DNA from: Candidatus Aphodousia faecipullorum
Lineage (GTDB): Bacteria > Pseudomonadota > Gammaproteobacteria > Burkholderiales > Burkholderiaceae_F
Length of the DNA: 64,000 nucleotides
Assembly: GCA_018714205.1 (NCBI GenBank)
Contig: DVNR01000062.1
Coordinates: 1-64,000 of the forward strand
Reading direction: 5' to 3'
Every line of letters starts with the position of its first letter. Within the stretch, counting starts at the first letter, position 1. Shown piece by piece: positions 53,740-61,883 of this stretch. Position numbers and translations under genes: made by a program. The notes under the pieces were generated by a model. The model saw nothing but the letters and a program-made list of their open reading frames with translations. It searched no databases and was not told where the DNA came from.

Positions 53740-54846
53740 ATGAGTCAATTGCAATACGTGTGCACCCGCTGCGGGAAGAAAGTGGGGGTGGACACCCATC
53801 AACCGCGCTGCGAATGCGGCGGACTTTTTGAATTGGATTTTAAGGCACCGGCCTGGGACGAGAAACTTATCGATCGCAACGAGTGGAGCCAATTCCGATA
53901 TCGCGCATTCATGGCGATGGACGATGATCAAACCTGGCGTTCAGTGACCATGGGCGAAGGCATGACCCCAATCATTCAGTTTGATAAAAACGTTCTTTTC
54001 AAGATGGATTACACCATGCCGACCTTGTCTTTCAAAGATCGGGGAGCCGCCACATTGGTGAGCCACTGTAAAGCCATTGGTGTGAAGCGTTGTGTCCAGG
54101 ACTCGAGTGGTAACGCAGGCAATAGCGTTGCAGCCTACAGCGCCCGAGCCGGCATCGAGTGTGAAATTTTTGTTCCGGAAGGCACCAGTCCCAAAAAAAT
54201 CACCATGATTGAGTCCCATGGGGCCAAAGTTCATGTCATCCCCGGAACGCGTGACCATTGCGCTGATGTCTGTCGGGCCAAGGTTCGAGATGAAGGCGTC
54301 TTTTATGCCAACCATGTGTTCAACCCGTTCTTTTATGAAGGCATGAAGGCCTACATTTACGAGACCTTCGAGCAGCTGCATAGGATTCCGGCCAATATCG
54401 TGGTGCCTGTTGGTAACGGCACGCTCTTTATCGGTGTCGTCAAGGCGCTTGAACACTTGCTTGAGAGCGGCGCTATTGACGCCTTCCCCAATATCATCGC
54501 GTTGCAAAGCGAGCTCGTCGATCCACTTTATTTGGCAAAGATGCAGGGCTTGCGCAAACCCGTCAAAATTGACGTGAAACCGACGATTGCCGAAGGCATC
54601 GCAATCGGCGAACCCATGCGCGGTGAGGAAATCCTTGACATGATCTACCGCCATGACATCAAAGTGGTGACGGCACCAGAGGATAAAATTCTTCAAGCCC
54701 GCCACGAGATTGCCAAGCGGGGCATTTACTGTGAACATACCACGGCGGCAAATTACGCCGCGTATTTGCATTACTGTGAACTCTACGGGGAAACGCCCGA
54801 CACGCTCATCACGATGTGTGGAGCCGGCATTAAATCCGATCACTGA
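53740..54846 (+). CDS. Threonine-synthase-like PLP enzyme with zinc ribbon
   Basis: From ATG 53740 (AGGAGG seven bases upstream) the protein is 368 residues. It starts with a zinc ribbon (CTRCG...CECGG, about 8-28) and continues as a fold type II PLP enzyme with the Schiff-base lysine in LSFKDRGA, the substrate loop DSSGNAGNS, and the phosphate-binding VPVGNGTLF. This matches the shorter class of threonine synthase homologues. No thrA or thrB is nearby, and the RidA and DauR-like neighbours point to a catabolic lyase or dehydratase acting on a threonine-like or D-amino acid rather than biosynthesis; that is inference. Confidence 0.8.
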   Translation: MSQLQYVCTRCGKKVGVDTHQPRCECGGLFELDFKAPAWDEKLIDRNEWSQFRYRAFMAMDDDQTWRSVTMGEGMTPIIQFDKNVLFKMDYTMPTLSFKDRGAATLVSHCKAIGVKRCVQDSSGNAGNSVAAYSARAGIECEIFVPEGTSPKKITMIESHGAKVHVIPGTRDHCADVCRAKVRDEGVFYANHVFNPFFYEGMKAYIYETFEQLHRIPANIVVPVGNGTLFIGVVKALEHLLESGAIDAFPNIIALQSELVDPLYLAKMQGLRKPVKIDVKPTIAEGIAIGEPMRGEEILDMIYRHDIKVVTAPEDKILQARHEIAKRGIYCEHTTAANYAAYLHYCELYGETPDTLITMCGAGIKSDH

Positions 54847-55062
54847 GTTCTCATCGGCTCGGGTGGGGTCGAATCACTGTTTTTACCCTACCCGTTATAG
54901 AGGAAAAATAAGGCAACTTCATTACAATAAGCGCAATTATCTAGACCGGTCGGGAAGTCGATCGCCATTGCTCGACTTCGATCTGTGTGATGTACTCACG
55001 GCGAAAACGGGGTGAATGGGAGATTGAGCCCTTGTTTTTGCCCGATTAAACGAGAGTTTCGT

Positions 55063-57069
55063 ATGAACCCCTTAATTTACGGCTTTTGGGACGGTGTGTT
55101 TTATGACAACCGCCAAACGTTTTCGCCGACGGCGCCCGAAGATCTGCCGCTGGATCAGTTTTCTCAGTTCAACCCCGGCAATCCCATTATGACTTTCGTG
55201 GGAGACAAGGGCTTTTTGGTGTTGGATCGTCGCGCCGATTTAGCTTTTGCCTTGTGGCGTTATTATCAACGCGCGGCCAAAGAGTCTTGCGGGAAATGCA
55301 CCCCATGCCGCACAGGATCGTTAATCATCGCCGAAGCGCTGGAAAAAGCGGTGAAAGGTCACGCGGCCGATGTCGATTGGGATTTTGTCGAGTCCGTCGC
55401 AACGCAGATGAAAGAAACCAGTCTTTGCGGCATCGGTCTGACGACACCCACGGCTTTTTTAGCCGCCCTGCATTACTGTCCGAATGAAATTCGCCATGCG
55501 CAGGCCACTCCCGAAGCGCTCTACGACTACTATTCTTTGCTGACAGCGCCCTGTGTTGAAGCTTGTCCGGCTCACGTTGACATTCCTCGCTACATTGATT
55601 ACATCAAAGCCGGAGAGCCGGAGCTTTCCGCTGCGGTTTTGTTGAAACACTATCCACTGGTTGGCAGTTGCGGTAGGGTTTGTGTGCGCTATTGTGAGAA
55701 GGCCTGTCGGCGTCGCTTCTTGGATGAGCCGGTTGACATTAAGAACCTCAAACGTTATGCGGCCGACGCCACCGGTCCCATGCAACCGCTTTTTCACAAC
55801 TCCCGCTTGGAAACTCATCCCCTGAGCCCCAAAGTGGCGGTGATCGGCGCTGGGCCTGCCGGCATCAATTGCGCTTATCACTTGTTGTTGCAGGGTTATG
55901 AAGTCGATATTTTCGAAGCTAACAGCCATGCGGGCGGCATGGCTCAAGTGGGCATCCCCCAATATCGCTTGCCGAAAGGTCTTTTGGAAAGCGAAACGGA
56001 AGTGATCACGGAGCTCGGCGGTCGATATTTTTACCGCCAACGTTTAGGCTACGATTTTTCGCTCTCGGATCTTTTTAAACGAGGCTATAACGCGATCTTT
56101 ATCGGGGTGGGTTGCTCAAAAGGAATGTACCTTGGCTTAGATAACGAGGACACGACCCTTTCGGGCTACTTTAACGGAATTGACTTTTTGCATAAAGTGG
56201 AGCGCTCTGTCGCTGGCACGAAACCGATGAAACTCAAGGGCGATGTCGTGGTTGTCGGCGGCGGCAACGTCGCCATGGACTGTGCGCGCTCCGCCGTGCG
56301 AATGACCGATGGCACAGTGCACGTCATTTACCGTCGCACCGAGGAGGGAATGCCTGCAGATCATGAGGAAGTGCTCGCGGCCAAAGCCGAAGGAATTCAA
56401 TTTCATTTCCTCTCGGTTCAGAAAGAGATCTTAAGCGAAAACGGAAAGGTGACCGGTCTGAAGATCGCCAAAATGCGTGAAGAAAAAGTGCCGGGAGCAA
56501 AACGAGGCAAACTCATTGAAATTGAAGGGACTGACACCGTGATCGGCTGCGACACGCTCATTGCGGCTATCGGTCAACGCTTGGACCAACAAGTGCTCTG
56601 CGATGACGACGGGATCATGTTTGATCGTCGGGGCAACATTCAAGTGTCTGAAGCCTTGGCAACCACCCGACCGGGCGTTTTTGCCGGCGGGGACTCCGCC
56701 ACCGGACCGACCACCTTGATCGACGGAATGGCACAAGGACAGATCGCGGCTCAATCAATCCACGAGTATCTCACCCGAGGCTCAGTGGGTTTTGTGGCCA
56801 GACGCCGTATGAGCGAGTTATTGAAACGCGCTCATATTCTCGATGAGAAAAAACCGACGATTGATCTATGCACGATGCCTCGTCACCAATTAAAAACTTT
56901 AAGCGTTGAGCAACGTCGCGGCAACTTTGAAGAGGTTGACCTGTCGATGACCGGCGATGAAGCCATTCGTGAAGCAAATCGTTGCATGCGCTGCTACCGC
57001 ATTTACGCAGTCACGACTCAGCTTCCGATACCGGGCAACCTCACTCACACTCAGAATCAGGCTGTTTAA
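55063..57069 (+). CDS. Hydrogenase partner: NuoF-fragment/GltD-like flavoprotein
   Basis: From ATG 55063 the protein is 668 residues. Residues about 40-145 match only the C-terminal part of NuoF, with a 4Fe-4S site (C76, C79, C82, C122); the FMN/NADH-binding part of NuoF is missing. Residues 160-235 carry the cysteine-rich domain of GltD and dihydropyrimidine dehydrogenase (C164, C168, then C203, C207, C211, C215). The rest is a two-dinucleotide-domain flavoprotein: FAD loop VIGAGPAG (261-268) and NAD(P) loop VVVGGGNVAMDCARSA (about 390). It is 12 bases before hydA, so it should pass electrons between NAD(P)H and the hydrogenase. An upstream start at 55012 lacks homology. Confidence 0.88.
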   Translation: MNPLIYGFWDGVFYDNRQTFSPTAPEDLPLDQFSQFNPGNPIMTFVGDKGFLVLDRRADLAFALWRYYQRAAKESCGKCTPCRTGSLIIAEALEKAVKGHAADVDWDFVESVATQMKETSLCGIGLTTPTAFLAALHYCPNEIRHAQATPEALYDYYSLLTAPCVEACPAHVDIPRYIDYIKAGEPELSAAVLLKHYPLVGSCGRVCVRYCEKACRRRFLDEPVDIKNLKRYAADATGPMQPLFHNSRLETHPLSPKVAVIGAGPAGINCAYHLLLQGYEVDIFEANSHAGGMAQVGIPQYRLPKGLLESETEVITELGGRYFYRQRLGYDFSLSDLFKRGYNAIFIGVGCSKGMYLGLDNEDTTLSGYFNGIDFLHKVERSVAGTKPMKLKGDVVVVGGGNVAMDCARSAVRMTDGTVHVIYRRTEEGMPADHEEVLAAKAEGIQFHFLSVQKEILSENGKVTGLKIAKMREEKVPGAKRGKLIEIEGTDTVIGCDTLIAAIGQRLDQQVLCDDDGIMFDRRGNIQVSEALATTRPGVFAGGDSATGPTTLIDGMAQGQIAAQSIHEYLTRGSVGFVARRRMSELLKRAHILDEKKPTIDLCTMPRHQLKTLSVEQRRGNFEEVDLSMTGDEAIREANRCMRCYRIYAVTTQLPIPGNLTHTQNQAV

Positions 57070-57081
57070 AGGAGAGACTCC

Positions 57082-58935
57082 ATGTCGATTAATCATTTCG
57101 CCAGCATTAACGGTCATCGGGTCTCTTTTGATGAGGGGCAAACGATTCTTGAAGTGGCTAAAAAGGAAGGAATTTTCATTCCAACATTGTGCGCCTACAT
57201 GCCGCTGAACCACACGCCGGGAACGTGTCGGATGTGTTTGGTTGAGGTCTTCGATGAAGCGTATGAAACCGGACGCATTGTGACAGCATGCACAACGCCC
57301 ATCAAAAACGGGCAACGCATCTTCACTCGTAATGAGCGCGTTCGCAAGATGCAGCAGTTGCAGATGGCGCTTTTATTTGCCGACCATGATCAGGACTGCA
57401 AAAGTTGCTCTCGTCACGGCGACTGTGAACTTCAGGACGTCTCACTATTTATCGGCATGAAACATTGGCCGATGAAAGAAAACTTTATCGCGCCGCGCCC
57501 TTACGATGATTCTTCCGCCGGCATTGTCCGCGATGTCAATAAGTGCATCCGATGCGGTCGTTGTGTTGAGGTTTGCCGTCAGGTTCAGGGAATCGGCGCT
57601 CTCACCATTGACGAGTTTGGCACTCGCGCCGGCGTTGCCATGACCGGTGCCAAGCGCTGGGCAGATTCCGCCAAATGCGTTCAATGTGGGCAATGCACGC
57701 TCGTTTGCCCAACAGGCGCGTTAAGCGAAAAAGATGAGACCGACCGCGTCCTTAACATGATTGACGATCCGTCGATCACAACGGTCGTGCAAATGGCTCC
57801 CGCCGTGCGTGTGACGCTCGGAGAAGAGTTTGGTGTCGCTCCGGGAGAAAATATTGAAGGCAAAATCATCTATGCCCTCAAACACATTGGCGTGGACTAC
57901 GTCATGGACACCAATTTTGCCGCCGACATGGTCATCATGGAAGAGGGAACGGAACTGCTCGAGCGGCTTAAGGCTCGACGGGCGGGAAACGCTGTCGCAT
58001 TGCCGATGTTCACGTCCTGCTGTCCGGGATGGGTCAATTACGTTGAAAAGCACGTGCCGATGGTCATGGACTACTTGTCGTCGACTCGGTCACCTCAAGC
58101 GGTGTTCGGCGCTTTGGCAAAAGCCTATTTGCCCCAAACGCTTGATGTTAAGAAGGAAAACCTTCGAGTCATCTCCATCATGCCTTGCACGGCTAAAAAA
58201 GGGGAGGCCTTAAGGCCAACCTTGGCTCGCGAAGATATGAGCCGGGATGTCGACGCTGTTTTGACCGTCCGCGAATTAGCCAAACTGATGCGCCGCTGCG
58301 GCATGCATTTGAAATTCTGCGAAGAAGCCAGCTACGATAATGACTTGTTTGCAAGCTATTCCGGGGCCGGCGCGATTTTCGGAACAACAGGCGGCGTCAT
58401 GGAAGCCGCGGTTCGCACCGCCTTTGCCTTAACCCATGAGGGTCAGTCACTCGATCCGATTGTTTATGAACCGGTTCGTGGCATTGAAGGTGTCAAGGAA
58501 GCGACGGTTGACTTAGGCGAGCTTGGCAATGTCCGAATCGCGGTCGTTCACGGTTTAGCACGGACTCAGACGCTTCTTGACCGCATGAGTCGGGGAGAGG
58601 TCATGTATGACTTTGTGGAAGTCATGGCGTGTCCCGGAGGTTGCGTCGCCGGCGGTGGAACGCCCCGAAAGAAGAATAATTATCAACCGTTCTTGAAAGA
58701 GCGTCAAAATGCGCTATACCGCATTGATGCTGAGTCGGTCATTCGCGAGTCTCACAAAAATCCGCAAGTTATCGCGATGTACTCGGACCACTTGGGTCAA
58801 CCCGGCAGCCACATCGCGCATGAATTGCTTCATTGCGAGTACCGATCCAAGAAGGTGGACCGTGAGGCGCCCGATGTGCGCAAACTGTGGCAGAAACTGA
58901 GCAATCGTTACACACCGCTAAACAAAAAGCGGTAA
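57082..58935 (+). CDS. [FeFe] hydrogenase catalytic subunit
   Basis: This 617-residue protein has the full clostridial CpI-like layout: 2Fe-2S domain (C37, C49, C52, C70), His-Cys 4Fe-4S site (H102, C106, C109, C115), two 4Fe-4S clusters (C155-C165 and C199-C209), the H-cluster domain, and the C-terminal small-subunit domain. H-cluster motifs are TSCCPGW (311-317, including the proton-transfer and ligand cysteines), MPCTAKKGE (367-375) and MACPGGCVAGGG (515-526). It should interconvert protons and H2. The maturases HydE, HydF and HydG, which it needs, are not in the window. The ATG has an AAAGGAGAG site; the gene is coupled to the flavoprotein upstream. The enzyme type is rare in betaproteobacteria. 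Confidence 0.95.
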   Translation: MSINHFASINGHRVSFDEGQTILEVAKKEGIFIPTLCAYMPLNHTPGTCRMCLVEVFDEAYETGRIVTACTTPIKNGQRIFTRNERVRKMQQLQMALLFADHDQDCKSCSRHGDCELQDVSLFIGMKHWPMKENFIAPRPYDDSSAGIVRDVNKCIRCGRCVEVCRQVQGIGALTIDEFGTRAGVAMTGAKRWADSAKCVQCGQCTLVCPTGALSEKDETDRVLNMIDDPSITTVVQMAPAVRVTLGEEFGVAPGENIEGKIIYALKHIGVDYVMDTNFAADMVIMEEGTELLERLKARRAGNAVALPMFTSCCPGWVNYVEKHVPMVMDYLSSTRSPQAVFGALAKAYLPQTLDVKKENLRVISIMPCTAKKGEALRPTLAREDMSRDVDAVLTVRELAKLMRRCGMHLKFCEEASYDNDLFASYSGAGAIFGTTGGVMEAAVRTAFALTHEGQSLDPIVYEPVRGIEGVKEATVDLGELGNVRIAVVHGLARTQTLLDRMSRGEVMYDFVEVMACPGGCVAGGGTPRKKNNYQPFLKERQNALYRIDAESVIRESHKNPQVIAMYSDHLGQPGSHIAHELLHCEYRSKKVDREAPDVRKLWQKLSNRYTPLNKKR

Positions 58936-58948
58936 AATCCGCAGTTGA

Positions 58949-59075
58949 CTCAGGGCGGGGTGAAAGTCCCCACCGGTGGTTACAGTCCACGAGCGTGCGG
59001 CGGTTTTCTATCTGTCGCAGTCAGCAGATCCGGTGTGATTCCGGAACCGACGGTGACAGTCCGGAAGAAAGAGTG
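58949..59075 (+). ncRNA. FMN riboswitch (RFN element)
   Basis: The conserved RFN blocks occur in order: CAGGGCGGGGTGAAAGTCCC, CACCGGTGGT, a variable arm, CAGATCCGGTGTGATTCCGG, AACCGACGGTGACAGTCCGG and GAAAGAG. It begins 13 bases after the hydA stop codon and precedes ribB. A following hairpin (arms GCACAAGCG at 59090-59098 and CGCTTGTGC at 59108-59116) has no T tract, so control may be translational or Rho-dependent. Confidence 0.97.
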
Positions 59076-59168
59076 AACCTTTCCAACAGGCACAAGCGTT
59101 TGACTGACGCTTGTGCTGTCCCTGATGCAATTAATCCTGAAATTCTTATTTTATGAAAGGCGTTATCC

Positions 59169-59822
59169 ATGCATCAGTCTGAAAACCTTTTAAACCGTTA
59201 CGGTCAAAACGCAATCGATCGCGTTGAGCGCGCGCTCAATGATTTACGAGCCGGCAAAGGCGTCATGGTTGTTGACGATGAAGACCGTGAAAACGAAGGT
59301 GACTTGATTTATTCGACCGATTTCTTGACGGTGCCGCAAATGGCCTTGATGATTCGAGCCTGCTCGGGCATCGTTTGCGTGTGCTTGCGTGACGAGGATT
59401 GTGAACGATTACAGTTGCCGCAAATGGTCGCGCACAACACCAACACACAGGGAACGGCCTTTACCGTCTCCATTGAGGCGGCGCACGGCTGCACAACAGG
59501 CGTTAGCGCCCATGACCGCGTCACCACGATCAAGGCGGCAGCCAATCCGAACGGTAAGCCGGAAGATCTGTTGCGCCCCGGTCATGTCTACCCGCTTCGC
59601 GCTCGTCAAGGCGGAGTTTTAGAGCGTCGCGGTCATACCGAGGCAACGGTTGACCTCATGCGATTGGCCGGCCTGAACCCTGCAGGCGTCTTGTGCGAGC
59701 TAATGAATGAAGACGGCACCATGGCAAAGCTGCCTCAAGTTTGTGATTTTGCCGATCTTCACGGCCTGACCGTTTTGTCAGTGGAAGACATCGCCGAATA
59801 CCGCTTGGCAAATGCCTGTTAA
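59169..59822 (+). CDS. ribB: 3,4-dihydroxy-2-butanone 4-phosphate synthase
   Basis: RibB makes the four-carbon precursor of riboflavin from ribulose 5-phosphate. The 217-residue stand-alone protein has the acidic active-site loop [14 protein letters not shown], the SGIVCVCL region, and the RxGHTEA segment ([12 protein letters not shown]). It is not fused to RibA. The AAAGGCG site precedes ATG 59169. It is under an FMN riboswitch, so its expression falls when FMN is plentiful. A terminator follows at 59863. Confidence 0.97.
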   Translation: MHQSENLLNRYGQNAIDRVERALNDLRAGKGVMVVDDEDRENEGDLIYSTDFLTVPQMALMIRACSGIVCVCLRDEDCERLQLPQMVAHNTNTQGTAFTVSIEAAHGCTTGVSAHDRVTTIKAAANPNGKPEDLLRPGHVYPLRARQGGVLERRGHTEATVDLMRLAGLNPAGVLCELMNEDGTMAKLPQVCDFADLHGLTVLSVEDIAEYRLANAC

Positions 59823-59862
59823 TCAAGCTATTTAACGAGGCAATGATCTTTAATAAGGAAAG

Positions 59863-59887
59863 GGGAGCGCAGAGCTCCCTTTTTTAG
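59863..59887 (+). terminator. Rho-independent terminator after ribB
   Basis: Stem GGGAGC (59863-59868) / GCTCCC (59874-59879), then TTTTTTT. Confidence 0.88.
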
Positions 59888-60050
59888 GACGGATTAAAGT
59901 CCGCTTTAGACTTTTAACAAAAGTCAACACTCCGTAAATCTTTGTGAATAAATACAGTATTGTGCTCAGATATACAGCCAACTGCGTATAGCTTAAAGCA
60001 GTAGCTTCGTTCATAATACAGGCGTCATCACTTAGAGAGGTATAGAGCAT

Positions 60051-60854
60051 ATGAAACGTCGGTCCTTATTGACTTGGTGTCTGTGCGCTGTGGCAGCCGG
60101 CTCCCTATTGGCCGGATGTGGATCTGACACGGTAGAAAAAGGAGTGTTAAAGATCGGAGCTTCGCCCGTGCCGCACGCTGATATTTTGAAAGCTGCAGAA
60201 CCGTTGTTGGCTAAAGAGGGCGTCAAACTTGAGATTATTGAGTTTACCGATTATGTTCAACCGAACATGGCGTTGGCTGATAAAGAGCTCGACGCCAATT
60301 TTTTCCAACATAAGCCCTATTTGGATAATTTCTGTAAAGAGCGCAAATTGAATTTGGTTTCGCTTGTTGCGGTTCACATTGAACCGATGGGCGTTTATTC
60401 CAAAAAGATGAAGGATGTCAAGTCCTTTGCCGAAGGAGCGAAGGTCGCTATTCCTAATGACCCAACCAATGGTGGTCGCGCGCTGAAAATTTTGGCTGAC
60501 GCCGGCTTTTTCAAGCTCAAAGAGGGTGTCGGCGTGAACGGCACGCCAGCTGATATCATTGACAACCCTAAGAAGGTTCAAGTGGTTGAAATGGAAGCGG
60601 CTGTGTTGCCCCGCGCTCTTGAAGACGTGGATTACGCGGTGATTAATTCAAATTACGCGTTGGGCGTCAATCTGAATCCGGTCAAGGATGCGTTATTCAT
60701 GGAGGGGAAAGATTCTCCCTATGCCAACATCGTGGCAGTCCGGGCCAATGACAAGCGACCGGAGTTACAAAAGTTAGCCAAAGCGCTCACGTCCCCGGAA
60801 GTCAAGAAATTCATTGAAGAAAAATATCAAGGCGCTGTTGTCACAGCATTCTGA
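60051..60854 (+). CDS. MetQ/NlpA-family substrate-binding lipoprotein
   Basis: The 267-residue protein has a lipoprotein signal peptide with lipobox LLAGC (Cys about 23) and the MetQ fold: GVLKIGASPVPHADILKAAE, DYVQPNMALADKELDANFFQ (about 64-83) and IPNDPTNGGRAL (about 133). Such proteins bind D- or L-methionine or other small amino acids for the MetNI ABC transporter. No metN or metI is adjacent, so this copy is an orphan and its ligand may differ. The start has AGAGAGG. A 12-bp hairpin terminator follows. Confidence 0.9.
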   Translation: MKRRSLLTWCLCAVAAGSLLAGCGSDTVEKGVLKIGASPVPHADILKAAEPLLAKEGVKLEIIEFTDYVQPNMALADKELDANFFQHKPYLDNFCKERKLNLVSLVAVHIEPMGVYSKKMKDVKSFAEGAKVAIPNDPTNGGRALKILADAGFFKLKEGVGVNGTPADIIDNPKKVQVVEMEAAVLPRALEDVDYAVINSNYALGVNLNPVKDALFMEGKDSPYANIVAVRANDKRPELQKLAKALTSPEVKKFIEEKYQGAVVTAF

Positions 60855-60870
60855 TAAAGCGTTTCTTTCG

Positions 60871-60906
60871 CATAAAGGTCGCTCAAAGGCGACCTTTATG
60901 TTTTTC
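60871..60906 (+). terminator. Rho-independent terminator after MetQ-like gene
   Basis: Perfect 12-bp stem CATAAAGGTCGC (60871-60882) / GCGACCTTTATG (60889-60900), then TTTTTC. Confidence 0.92.
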
Positions 60907-61753
60907 AAAAGCTGACGTGATCCGGTTCCAATCCGGAAAACGCTGTCATCGGCAACGAATCCATGGATTGAATGTCGTCTTTTGTCAATTGAATGTCAAA
61001 GCACTGGAGATCTTCTTTTTGGTGCGCCGCGTTCATTGAGCGAATAACGGGGGTGACTCCATGCGATAGACACCAACTGAGAATAACCTGTGAGACTGGC
61101 CTGCGGTATTTGGCGGCAATGGCCAACAACGGTTCACTGCTTAAAAGCGTCCCATGTCCCAAAGGCGACCAAGCCTGAATGGCAATGTCTTCCTTGCGAC
61201 AATACGCCAGCGTTTGCTTTTGCATATAACCGGGATGAAATTCGATCTGATTCATCATGGGCTTGACATTGGCACGAGCTAGGAAACTCACGAGATGGTG
61301 CATCTGAAAATTACAAACGCCGATTGCCTTCACGACACCTTCATCATAAAGCCGTTCGAACGCACGCCAAGTACCCACATTGATGCTTTGCCAGGCAAGC
61401 GGCTCCCCTTTCGTGCACGGCCATTGAATGCTGTAGCAATCGAGATAGTCTAACTTAAGAGTCTGCAAGGTGCGCTCAAAAGCACGGAGAACATCATCGT
61501 AAGCTCGGTTCGATGTCCAACACTTTCCGCTCACAAAGAGCTCCTTACGAGGCAGACCGCACTCGCTGATCGCTGTCGCCACAGATTCTTCATTTTCAAA
61601 AATGGCTGCCGTATCAATTAAACGGTAACCCGATTGAATGGCGCACACCAAAGCCTTGACCAATTCATCGGAAGCTGGCAATTGCCAAGTGCCGATACCA
61701 ATGGGCGGCATCAGGCGTCCGTTATTGAGTTTGACCCAACCGCTTGTTTTCAT
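60905..61753 (-). CDS. Aldo/keto reductase lacking two catalytic residues
   Basis: From ATG 61753 (TAAGGAAG site) the protein is 282 residues of the AKR TIM-barrel family: PPIGIGTWQLP, GYRLIDTAAIFENEE, GVCNFQMHHL and NQIEFHPG are clear. Of the Asp-Tyr-Lys-His tetrad, D47 and K77 are kept, but the tyrosine acid is F52 (DTAAIF in place of DTAAxY) and the histidine is Q110 (YSIQWP in place of YLIHWP). These substitutions should abolish or greatly change carbonyl reduction, although the frame is intact and otherwise well conserved. It may act as an NADPH-binding or altered-chemistry protein. It converges on the MetQ-like gene. Confidence 0.88.
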   Translation of the reverse strand: MKTSGWVKLNNGRLMPPIGIGTWQLPASDELVKALVCAIQSGYRLIDTAAIFENEESVATAISECGLPRKELFVSGKCWTSNRAYDDVLRAFERTLQTLKLDYLDCYSIQWPCTKGEPLAWQSINVGTWRAFERLYDEGVVKAIGVCNFQMHHLVSFLARANVKPMMNQIEFHPGYMQKQTLAYCRKEDIAIQAWSPLGHGTLLSSEPLLAIAAKYRRPVSQVILSWCLSHGVTPVIRSMNAAHQKEDLQCFDIQLTKDDIQSMDSLPMTAFSGLEPDHVSF

Positions 61754-61883
61754 ACAAACTTCCTTAGACAACCTTTTGTTTTTATTTTAGAGCGAAAATT
61801 GTCGGCAATTTTTGTCAAAAGCCAAAAGTATACAAAAAAAGACCTTATTCTATAATAGATGGGCTTTGAACGAGGCTTAGGGT

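Noticed and set aside
53941-54843. Antisense open frame of 300 codons opposite the PLP enzyme
   Set aside because: Shadow of a well-conserved enzyme gene.
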